From contig CAYPOY010000129.1 of the NCBI GenBank assembly GCA_964412395.1, positions 1 through 12,912 on the forward strand: DNA of 12,912 nucleotides. Direction: 5' to 3'. How positions within the stretch are numbered: position 1 is the first letter of the stretch; each line of letters begins with the position of its first letter. The notes under the pieces were generated by a model. It saw only the letters and a program-made list of their open reading frames with translations, did not search any database and was not told where the DNA came from. Shown here one piece after another: positions 7,473-12,912 of the stretch. The position numbers were made by a program, and so were the translations under genes. Source of the DNA: CAYPOY01 sp964412395 (GTDB taxonomy: Bacteria > Chloroflexota > Anaerolineae > B4-G1).

Positions 7473-9660
7473 GGATAGGCCCTCCTTTCATAAGTTTCCG
7501 ACTCACCACCCAACCACTCAACAAAACAACCACCGTCACTCCCGATACTGCCCAGCCCGCGTACACCGCCCACGGGTCGTACTCGAACAGTACCGTACCA
7601 TCACTCAACCCAATTACATCTCCCGCACCCACGGCCGGCCGGGCGGCCTGGCTCAACCGGTTCAGGTAGACGTACACACCGTCCATCACGCCGCACTCCA
7701 GCAGTTCTGGATGACGTATCGGGAAGGAGGCTGCCACGTAACGCACCCCCAGCCGATCCAGCATCTCCACATCCGGCACCACGTCCTTCAGCGCCGTGCG
7801 TACGTCGGCCCCTTCCGGGAAAGCCGGCAAGGTAACGCTGTACCCCTGCGGCTCCAAGCCTGCCGCGCGGTTCAGGTAATCGGCGTAGACACGCAGTTGC
7901 AGCGGATCCACCCCATCGGCCAGTTCCAGTCCATACAGTTCCGCCACGTGCTGTGGGATACTGTAACTGGGCGAGTAGACCCGGAAATAGCCGGGCTGCG
8001 CCGCCAGCCACTCCGCTGCTGCCCGCCCGTCGGCGAATACATCCTCTGGCGAACGGGTTTCTACCAGCGTAACGTCCACTACCAACAGGTCAACGGCAAC
8101 AAGCAGAACGGCCGCCAACCCAAAGACGGTTTCAGGTTTCATGGATTCAGGATTCAGGTCAGCCCTGGCGTGAAACCTTGAAATCCGAAACCCGAAACCA
8201 ACTAGCGCAGCCGCCAAAGGCGTCACCACCCCGAACATCGCCAGATTGAGCGGCGGTACTCCCACTAGCAACCAGTACCCGGCAACCAGCATCGCCGGAA
8301 ACATCCCCACTCCCAGCATCAACCAGCGCCCCGTCCGCCTCCACCCTCTGCTCCCTACCCCACACCTCCTGCTTCCTGCTTTCTCCACACCAAACCCCGC
8401 CAACGCCGCCGTCGCGAAAACCACCAGCACCCACGCCCGGGGCGGCACCCGCAGCAGCCCCAGCCCCGGCACGACACGCCACAGTGCCTGGAACAATCCC
8501 CCGTTCTCCCCCAGGCTGAACCAGACCGCTCCAACCAGCAAACCAACCAACCAGCCAACCAGCCAGCGTTCTCCCCGCTTCCGCCACAATGCCCCCACGC
8601 CAACCCCCGCCAACACCAGCGTGCTCACGCCGACGTAGGTCATCCACTCGTGGAAGCCGCCGTGGTCGGCCAGCAGCAGCCCCACCAGATAACGCCAGGG
8701 CAGGGACCAGACCGCCGCATCCTGCATTGTCATCGAGGCTCGCGTCGTCTCCGGCAGCAGCGCCACCATGGGAAGCCACTGGCAGGCGGTCAAACCCAGA
8801 AAAATGACCAATGAGCAAATGATGGATGGAGGATGGAGGGTGGAGGATGGAGGGTGGAGAGTGGAGGATGGAGGGTGGAGGGTGGAGGATGGAGAATTCT
8901 GTCTTAGCACCCACATCAACACCAGTGTCACTGCCGCCACCAGCGTATACACCGCCATCCGAACGTCCGCGCAAGACTGCACCGCCAGCGCCACCCCCGC
9001 GAGAATAGCGAATCGCCTTTCGCCCCCTGCTTCCTGCTTCCTGCTTCCTGCTTCCTGCTTCCTGCTTCCTGCTCCCTGCTCCCTGCTCCCTGCTTCCTGC
9101 TCCCTCCTCCCTACCTCCTCCCTCCGAAGCGCCTCCAACAGGCATAGCACCACCACCGGCAGCCATCCCCACGCCTGCACCCAGCCCATGTGCCCTGCGC
9201 CCAGGTGGGCCAACAGTTTAGGCGACGCTTCGTACACCACCGCCGCTACCAGCGCCCCCCACCCACCGGCACGGAAGCCACGCCGCATCAGCGCGTACAT
9301 CGCCGCACCGGCCAGCCACAGATGCGCCAGCGCCGAGAGGTTGAATCCCACCTCCAGCGGCAGCCAGGGAAGAAACAGGAAAAGCCAATTGGGCGGATAA
9401 TATAGGCCCGCCAGCGGATTGGCAGCGAAGGGTGTCCCACTCGTGATCGTGGGCTGCCACAGCGGGAACCGTCCATAGTCCCACAACGCCCGCCGTGTGA
9501 AGCGCGCGTTTGGCCAATGCGTCACCGCCAGGTCAGAGTGCTCCGCTCCCGGCGTCCAGATCCACCACCCCGGGCATCGCACCACCGGCCACAGCAGGGC
9601 CAGTGACAAAATGACAAATGCCAAATGACAAATGACAAATTTCCGCTTCCTGCTTCCCAC
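7462..9660 (-). CDS. YfhO-family membrane protein with five heptamer arrays
   Basis: A 732-residue polytopic protein related to gene B. It has FPLWQPTITSGTPFAANP (65-82), AHLGAGHMGWVQAW (151-164) and a VPGLGLLRVPPRAW stretch (397-410) corresponding to the YfhO P-x-R segment. A soluble region (about 540-690) includes LDRLGVRYVAASFP, parallel to MGVTHVASDHP in B. The WYPGW module near the end of B is absent; after the soluble region only one helix follows. The GTG at 9660 comes two codons after an in-frame TAA, so the start cannot lie further upstream; a later TTG is possible. Arrays encode residues 1-18, 180-212, 256-287, 426-438 and 488-511, about 356 of 2,199 bases. It follows F after a gap made entirely of heptamers and overlaps D by 11 bp. 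Outer-face sugar transfer is inferred from the family. Confidence 0.85.
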   Translation of the reverse strand: MGSRKRKFVICHLAFVILSLALLWPVVRCPGWWIWTPGAEHSDLAVTHWPNARFTRRALWDYGRFPLWQPTITSGTPFAANPLAGLYYPPNWLFLFLPWLPLEVGFNLSALAHLWLAGAAMYALMRRGFRAGGWGALVAAVVYEASPKLLAHLGAGHMGWVQAWGWLPVVVLCLLEALRREEVGRREQEAGSREQGAGSRKQEAGSRKQEAGGERRFAILAGVALAVQSCADVRMAVYTLVAAVTLVLMWVLRQNSPSSTLHPPSSTLHPPSSTLHPPSIICSLVIFLGLTACQWLPMVALLPETTRASMTMQDAAVWSLPWRYLVGLLLADHGGFHEWMTYVGVSTLVLAGVGVGALWRKRGERWLVGWLVGLLVGAVWFSLGENGGLFQALWRVVPGLGLLRVPPRAWVLVVFATAALAGFGVEKAGSRRCGVGSRGWRRTGRWLMLGVGMFPAMLVAGYWLLVGVPPLNLAMFGVVTPLAAALVGFGFRISRFHARADLNPESMKPETVFGLAAVLLVAVDLLVVDVTLVETRSPEDVFADGRAAAEWLAAQPGYFRVYSPSYSIPQHVAELYGLELADGVDPLQLRVYADYLNRAAGLEPQGYSVTLPAFPEGADVRTALKDVVPDVEMLDRLGVRYVAASFPIRHPELLECGVMDGVYVYLNRLSQAARPAVGAGDVIGLSDGTVLFEYDPWAVYAGWAVSGVTVVVLLSGWVVSRKLMKGGPIRDF
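7481..7488 (-). promoter_or_regulatory. Strong Shine-Dalgarno for gene D
   Basis: The minus strand reads AAAGGAGG, 8 nt before the GTG at 7472. It lies inside the end of gene E's coding sequence and fixes the GTG as the start of D despite the 11-bp overlap. Confidence 0.85.
8128..8199. repeat. Inverted pair of GGTTTCA-type heptamer arrays in gene E
   Basis: The left arm (8128-8156) is GGTTTCA twice, one extra T at 8142, then GGATTCA twice. The right arm (8171-8199) is TGAAACC, an extra T, TGAAATC, CGAAACC and CGAAACC, which is the same heptamer type inverted. Fourteen bases separate the arms, so an imperfect stem of nearly 30 bp could form in DNA or mRNA. The sequence encodes about residues 488-511 (GFRISRFHARADLNPESMKP). 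Confidence 0.85.
8348..8386. repeat. Degenerate CTGCTTC-type array in gene E
   Basis: About five and a half units: CTGCTCC, CTACCCC, ACACCTC, CTGCTTC, CTGCTTT and CTCC, in constant 7-base phase. They encode residues 426-438, a basic loop with KAGSRRCGVGSR. It is a more decayed member of the family seen at 9027-9124. Confidence 0.75.
8802..8894. repeat. Composite array: GATGGAG type followed by CAATGAC type, gene E
   Basis: Ten uninterrupted units occupy 8825-8894, mixing GATGGAG, GGTGGAG and one AGTGGAG. Three CAATGAC-like units (AAATGAC, CAATGAG, CAAATGA) lie at 8802-8822. In coding order the first part gives a Pro/Ser-rich SSTLHPP repeat and the second gives the hydrophobic IICSLVIFLG, entering a membrane helix. 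They cover residues 256-287. Confidence 0.95.
9027..9124. repeat. Longest in-gene CTGCTTC heptamer array, 14 units, gene E
   Basis: Eleven consecutive CTGCTTC/CTGCTCC units (9027-9103) are followed by three decayed ones (CTCCTCC, CTACCTC, CTCCCTC), 98 bp in one 7-base phase. The coding strand is purine-rich and gives a basic EQEAGSR-type repeat (residues about 180-212) between two hydrophobic segments. The six perfect CTGCTTC units at 9027-9068 suggest recent expansion at that end. Confidence 0.97.
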
Positions 9661-9733
9661 TTCTTACTTCCTGCCCCCTGCCTCCTGCTTCCTGCCTCCT
9701 GCCCCCTGCCTCTTGCCTCCTGCCCCTTGCCTC
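9607..9733. repeat. Composite heptamer array filling the F-E gap and the start of E
   Basis: From 9615 to 9733 there are exactly 17 heptamers in one unbroken phase: CAAATGC, CAAATGA, CAAATGA, CAAATTT, then thirteen CTGCTTC/CTGCCTC/CTGCCCC-type units, some decayed. The last unit touches the TAG stop of F (9734-9736). An 8-base CAAAATGA precedes them at 9607. The first part encodes the start of E (basic MGSRKRK, then hydrophobic FVICHLAFVILSL). The rest is the 73-bp intergenic region, whose minus strand contains several AGGAGG cores. Confidence 0.95.
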
Positions 9734-11326
9734 CTATCGCCCGTTGACCTCGTACACCCTCACATCCCCCGCTTCAAACACCGGCTCCCCATCCAACTCT
9801 CCAACCCCCAATTCCACCGACCCGACCAGCACATATCCCACCCCGTTCTCCTGCAAAAGCGATTTCCGCTCCGTTGGGCTCATCTCACCAGCCCAGTACG
9901 CCTCCACCTGCGCCTTCCGCCGTTCCGCGTCCACCGTCTCGAAGGGATGACCGTAGACCACAGGCTGCCCGGCCCACGCTGGCACAAACAACCCCATCCG
10001 TGGTGCGCACAGCACCACCGCATCGGGCCGGCCCTCGTCGCGCAGCCACTCCAGTGCAGCCCACTCCCCGTCACTCAGGTAGAACCACGGCTCGTCAGCC
10101 AGCGCCGCCAGCAGCACCATCAGCACCAGGAAGACCGGCGTCAGTGCGCAGAAAGCCACCACCAGCTCCTGCAGCAACCTCCGTCTGCGGGCACCGATCC
10201 GCGGTCGCACCACCCGCCACCACCCCATCCCCGCCAGCAACCCCATCGGCACTCCCAGCCCCAGGCTCAGCCGGCGCTGTAACGGCAGCGGCACGTACAT
10301 CCCCACCAGAGTCACCATCACCCAGCCCAGCAGCAGCCAATCGGCGTCTGAGCCGCGCCGTGCTGCGGAGACGGTCCCCAGCACAGCCAGCACCAGCACC
10401 ATCCCGTAACTCAGCGCCCAATCCCACAGCGGAGGCGAGGACGTCACGTTCTGCGCGTTCCACGCTGCCAACACTGAATCGGAGTGTATCGCCCACTGCA
10501 TATACAGTGGGTAGGGTAACGCCACCACTCCGGCCCCGACCATCCAGATGACCGCTCGCCATGGGACAACCCGCTCGCGCACCCCTTGCACCACCAACAT
10601 CATCCCCAGCCCCCCGAATACCGCCACTAATCCGAACGGTTGGATCACCCCCAGCACTGCCGCCGCCAGAACCATTCCCAGGCCCCACGTCCATCTTCCG
10701 TCTCCTGCTTCTTGCTTCCTGCTTCCTGCCCCCCTGCCCCCTCGCTTCCTGCTTCCCACCTCCAGCCCACATACGGCAATCCCCACCATCAGACCTAGCG
10801 CCAGCGGGAAATGCGCATTTGCCAACAGCGCGTAAACAGGGAACGCCTCCGGCACCCACAGGTCGGACGGCATGACGCCCAGCAACCCCACCAGCCATCC
10901 CAACCCCGACCCCAGTGCTGCCAGCAGGAACATCGCGCGTCGCTCGCCCAAATCGTCGCCAAGCCGGGAGGCCAGTGTGTAGAGCGCGAGCAGCATCGCC
11001 ACGCCGCCCACCACCCGCGCCACCTGGTAGACCACGACCAGCGGCAGGTCCGTCCAGCGCGCCAGGTGCCCCAGAAACAGGTGGAACAAGAATAGGTAGG
11101 CCCCGCGACTCCGCTCGGGTGTGAAGGCCAGACGGAACAGCCAGGAACCCACGAAGCCCTGGCGCATCTTGGCGATGTAGGAATTGCCATCCTGGGGATT
11201 GAAGATCAACCCGGTGAAGCACATACCCTCAGGCGTCACCGCCCAGGCAATGAGGTAGGGCAGGCTGCTGGCGATCGCCAACGCCAGCGTCATCAGCAGC
11301 ACCCAGCGCCACTCTCTGCGATTCAC
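9734..11326 (-). CDS. Polytopic membrane protein, putative GT-C-like, first operon gene
   Basis: 530 residues from the GTG at 11326. An in-frame TTG at 11377 is rejected because it lies upstream of the likely transcription start, overlapping the promoter region, whereas the GTG has AGGAG 5 nt upstream. After helix 1 comes DGNSYIAKMRQG (46-57), then a SWLFRLAFTPERSRG segment, a FLFHLFLGHLA segment and GSGLGWLVG. The same order and spacing occur in gene C, showing paralogy. The C-terminal tail of about 130 residues (EWLRDEGRPDAVVL, YGHPFETVDAERRK, NGVGYVLVG) also matches C. I do not recognise a named family; a GT-C-type sugar transferase or surface-glycan assembly role is inferred from the helices, the acidic first loop and the YfhO-type neighbours. 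A CTGCTTC-type array encodes a basic insertion at residues 189-208. Confidence 0.8.
   Translation of the reverse strand: MNRREWRWVLLMTLALAIASSLPYLIAWAVTPEGMCFTGLIFNPQDGNSYIAKMRQGFVGSWLFRLAFTPERSRGAYLFLFHLFLGHLARWTDLPLVVVYQVARVVGGVAMLLALYTLASRLGDDLGERRAMFLLAALGSGLGWLVGLLGVMPSDLWVPEAFPVYALLANAHFPLALGLMVGIAVCGLEVGSRKRGGRGAGSRKQEAGDGRWTWGLGMVLAAAVLGVIQPFGLVAVFGGLGMMLVVQGVRERVVPWRAVIWMVGAGVVALPYPLYMQWAIHSDSVLAAWNAQNVTSSPPLWDWALSYGMVLVLAVLGTVSAARRGSDADWLLLGWVMVTLVGMYVPLPLQRRLSLGLGVPMGLLAGMGWWRVVRPRIGARRRRLLQELVVAFCALTPVFLVLMVLLAALADEPWFYLSDGEWAALEWLRDEGRPDAVVLCAPRMGLFVPAWAGQPVVYGHPFETVDAERRKAQVEAYWAGEMSPTERKSLLQENGVGYVLVGSVELGVGELDGEPVFEAGDVRVYEVNGR
10705..10762. repeat. CTGCTTC-type heptamer array, gene F
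   Basis: About eight units (CTGCTTC, TTGCTTC, CTGCTTC, CTGCCCC, CTGCCCC, CTCGCTTC, CTGCTTC, CCACCTC) with two single-base insertions that shift the phase. They encode a basic loop, VGSRKRGGRGAGSRKQEAG, between two hydrophobic segments of F. Gene C has no array at this place. Confidence 0.9.
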
Positions 11327-11331
11327 GGCCG

Positions 11332-11336
11332 CTCCT
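11332..11336 (-). promoter_or_regulatory. Shine-Dalgarno for gene F (decides the start)
   Basis: The minus strand reads AGGAG with 5 nt to the GTG at 11326. A second purine-rich stretch (GGAGGAGGA) lies a few bases further upstream. This supports the GTG over the TTG at 11377. Confidence 0.75.
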
Positions 11337-11365
11337 GTCCTCCTCCCCCCTGGTTCGATTGCCCG

Positions 11366-11394
11366 ATTGTAGCACAAATCGTCGTCAAGACCAA
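11366..11394 (-). promoter_or_regulatory. Sigma70-like promoter of the six-gene operon
   Basis: On the minus strand TTGGTC (11394-11389), a 17-nt spacer and TACAAT (11371-11366), with TGC directly before the -10 giving an extended -10 element. The predicted start near 11359 leaves a leader of about 33 nt before the GTG of F. The -35 is weak, which fits dependence on the extended -10. Confidence 0.6.
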
Positions 11395-11399
11395 ACTCT

Positions 11400-11417
11400 T
11401 GGACTTATTGGAGTCCA
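11400..11417. promoter_or_regulatory. Inverted repeat between the divergent promoters, possible operator
   Basis: TGGACT, six bases, AGTCCA. It sits between the two -35 elements, 5 bp from that of the operon and 13 bp from that of the HAD gene. The position suits a regulator acting on both promoters, but the arms are short and no regulator gene is in the window. Confidence 0.3.
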
Positions 11418-11430
11418 TAGTAGAAAAACG

Positions 11431-11459
11431 TTGACTTCTACGCAAGGATGGGTTATACT
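11431..11459 (+). promoter_or_regulatory. Strong sigma70-like promoter for the HAD-PHP pair
   Basis: TTGACT (11431-11436), a 17-nt spacer and TATACT (11454-11459), each hexamer one base from consensus. The predicted start near 11466 gives a leader of about 107 nt to the ATG at 11573. I see only a weak stem (TCACC 11485-11489 with GGTGA 11505-11509) in that leader and no recognisable riboswitch. Confidence 0.75.
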
Positions 11460-11572
11460 GGGCACAGGATAGCACAAGGCCCGCTCACCGTCAAGCCGGG
11501 GCTGGGTGACATACCAACGGCCCATTACGAGAACGTGAACGCACCCAATCCGTCTCTGCTGGAAAAACGACT

Positions 11573-12289
11573 ATGCTGCACGCCGTGACATTCGACTTCT
11601 GGGGAACCCTATATCAGAACGCATACGCTCAGGATCAACGGTTGCACCTGCTGGAGGAGGTTCTGGCTCGCCACTCCCAGCCGCGCCCCTGGACGGCCCT
11701 GGAAGCGGCCTACCACCACGCCTGGTCTTTGTGGGAGCGCACCTGGCGGGGGGAGCGCCGCTCCATCACCGTCGAGCGCTGGCTACGCGAGATGTTGGCC
11801 TTTCTTGAAGCGGACCTACCCGAGAACGCAGTAGCTAGTCTGTGTCAGCCTATCGAAGAAACCTACCTGCACAGCGATGCGCCCCGGCCTGTACCAGGCG
11901 CATCCGAGGTCCTGCCCCGCCTGTCCCGGCGCTACCGCCTGGGACTCATATCTGACACGGGGCTGACGCCAGGGCGGGTACTGCGCGAACTCCTCCGCCG
12001 CGATGGCCTGCTGCCTTACTTCCATACCTTGACCTTCTCCGACGAGACCGGGGCGACAAAGCCCCTCCCGGAACAATTCCTGCGCACCCTGGCCATCCTG
12101 GATGCCCGACCCGAGGAGGCCGCTCACATCGGCGACCTGCCGGAGACCGACCTGGCCGGGGCGCGGGCTGTGGGAATGAAGGCGGTCCTGTTCCTGGGGG
12201 TAAGCCATCGCCAGGACGGCCGGCCATTGGCCGACGCTGTCTTTGAGGACTACGGTGAACTGGAGAAACTGCTAGAGAGATTAAAATGA
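11573..12289 (+). CDS. HAD-superfamily hydrolase
   Basis: 238 residues, normal size for a haloacid-dehalogenase-type phosphatase with an alpha-helical cap. Motif I is FDFWGTL with nucleophile D8; motif II is LISDTG (S127); motif III is the Lys of ATKPLPEQF (K163); motif IV is GDLPETD (D188, D193). The helical stretch at about residues 20-100 would be the C1 cap. Most HAD phosphatases have Asp two residues after the nucleophile as general acid; here it is W10, which occurs in some HAD subfamilies and makes the reaction hard to predict. The likely substrate is a small phosphorylated metabolite, not identifiable from sequence. The start codon has only a weak GGAA about 10 nt upstream. Its stop overlaps the next gene's ATG (ATGA, 12286-12289), so it is probably co-translated with the PHP gene. 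Confidence 0.88.
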   Translation: MLHAVTFDFWGTLYQNAYAQDQRLHLLEEVLARHSQPRPWTALEAAYHHAWSLWERTWRGERRSITVERWLREMLAFLEADLPENAVASLCQPIEETYLHSDAPRPVPGASEVLPRLSRRYRLGLISDTGLTPGRVLRELLRRDGLLPYFHTLTFSDETGATKPLPEQFLRTLAILDARPEEAAHIGDLPETDLAGARAVGMKAVLFLGVSHRQDGRPLADAVFEDYGELEKLLERLK

Positions 12290-12912
12290 GCATCTACGAA
12301 TACGCCGGTAACACTCACGTGCATACCCCCTACTCCGATGGGGAAGCCCTTCACGCTGAGGTCGCGCAGGCGGCGACCAAGGCCGGGCTTGATTTCGTCA
12401 TCGTCACCGACCATAACGTGTGGGTAAACGGCTGCGAGCGCCACTACGGCAAGCTGTTGCTCCTGGTGGGCGAGGAGGTCCACGACGTGCGCCGCCAGCC
12501 CCAGGCCAACCATCTCCTGGCCTACAACGCCGAATCAGAGTTAGCGCCGCTAGCCTCGGATCCGCAAAGACTGATTGACGAGGTGAACCGGCGAGGCGGC
12601 GTCTGCTATCTGGCCCATCCCTACGAGCAGGGTAGCCCTATCAACCCCGACTTTGTCGCCATCCCATGGGCCGACTGGGACGTCACAGGGTACACGGGGC
12701 TCGAAATCTGGAACTACATGTCCGAGTTCAAATCGCTCCTGCGCAATAAACTGGCAGCGGTCTACTACTCCTACTTCCCGGCCCAGGGCATTCGCGGCCC
12801 GTTCCGGGCCACGCTGCGCCAGTGGGACCAACTGCTGTCCCAGGGCAACCGCATCGCGGCCATCGGCGGGGCCGACGCGCACGGCAGCACCTACTCGCTA
12901 GGCCCTCTCCGC
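12286..12912 (+). CDS. PHP-domain metal-dependent phosphoesterase (3' end outside window)
   Basis: The frame is open from the ATG at 12286 to the window edge, giving 209 residues without a stop. The start overlaps the HAD gene by ATGA. PHP-domain metal ligands are in order: H11 and H13 (NTHVHTPYSDG, 9-19, with D18), D42 and H43 (VTDHN), E63/E64 (GEEVHD), H76 (NHLLAY), H111 (YLAHPYE), and D197 and H199 (GADAHG). This set matches stand-alone PHP phosphoesterases, which use two or three metal ions to hydrolyse phosphate esters such as nucleotide or sugar phosphates; DNA polymerase PHP domains are unlikely because the protein begins with the domain directly. The pairing with a HAD phosphatase suggests consecutive or complementary dephosphorylation steps (inference). 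The C-terminal part cannot be judged. Confidence 0.85.
   Translation, partial: MSIYEYAGNTHVHTPYSDGEALHAEVAQAATKAGLDFVIVTDHNVWVNGCERHYGKLLLLVGEEVHDVRRQPQANHLLAYNAESELAPLASDPQRLIDEVNRRGGVCYLAHPYEQGSPINPDFVAIPWADWDVTGYTGLEIWNYMSEFKSLLRNKLAAVYYSYFPAQGIRGPFRATLRQWDQLLSQGNRIAAIGGADAHGSTYSLGPLR

Noticed and set aside
7288..8181. Plus-strand frame of 297 residues
   Set aside because: It crosses the ends of genes D and E in antisense, and both of those have clear homology-type motifs. No sign of a real protein in this frame.
9027..9124. CRISPR array
   Set aside because: Units are 7 bp and directly adjacent, with no unique spacers. The same applies to the 19-bp repeat at 1-74.
9632..10282. Plus-strand open frame with LPASCFLPPA-type repeats
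   Set aside because: It is the antisense reading of the CTGCTTC array, which has no stop in any phase, and of gene F. The minus-strand frames show family motifs, tight operon spacing and start sites; this one shows none.
11327..11377. TTG start at 11377 for gene F
   Set aside because: It lies upstream of the predicted transcription start and overlaps the -10 region, while the GTG at 11326 has a good Shine-Dalgarno.
12653..12901. Plus-strand frame of 82 residues
   Set aside because: It lies in another frame inside the PHP-domain gene, whose metal-ligand motifs are complete in the main frame.

Overview
The window looks like chromosomal DNA from a GC-rich bacterium, most likely a Chloroflexota (Anaerolineae-like) lineage. 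That placement is an inference from style: high GC, YfhO-type and other large polytopic GT-C-like membrane proteins in series, a membrane-embedded spermidine-synthase-like protein, and abundant 7-bp tandem arrays. No rRNA, tRNA, CRISPR array, transposase or phage gene is visible.

Layout. Positions 1-97 hold a 19-bp tandem repeat (3.9 copies) just past the end of a long minus-strand operon. The operon runs from about 11326 down to 98 and has six genes, in transcription order: F (9734-11326, GT-C-like membrane protein), E (7462-9660, YfhO family), D (5403-7472, membrane-fused spermidine-synthase-like protein), C (3687-5363, paralogue of F), B (1264-3690, YfhO family, paralogue of E) and A (98-1267, GT-C-like surface-glycopolymer-type protein). 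Spacing is tight: E/D overlap by 11 bp, C/B by ATGA, B/A by GTGA. The gene order is therefore [F-type + YfhO] - D - [C-type + YfhO] - A, a duplicated two-gene module around D. A sigma70-like extended -10 promoter sits upstream of F. The intergenic region 11327-11572 also carries a strong sigma70-like promoter for a divergent plus-strand pair: G, a HAD-family hydrolase (11573-12289), and H, a PHP-domain metallophosphoesterase (from 12286, cut by the window edge), which overlap by ATGA.

Function. The operon most plausibly builds or decorates a cell-surface glycan: polytopic GT-C-type enzymes that would use lipid-linked sugars on the outer face of the membrane. The role of D there is unknown. 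G and H look like cytoplasmic phosphate-hydrolysing enzymes under separate control.

The most unusual feature is a set of heptanucleotide tandem arrays of at least six sequence families (CTGCTTC, CAATGAC/CAAATGA, GATGGAG, CGTGAAA, GGTTTCA and ATGCTGG types) lying inside the reading frames of all five GT-C/YfhO genes but not in D, G or H. They form gene starts, loops, parts of transmembrane helices and the whole F-E intergenic gap. At four places a hydrophilic-linker array is followed immediately, in coding direction, by a CAATGAC-type array encoding the start of a hydrophobic segment.
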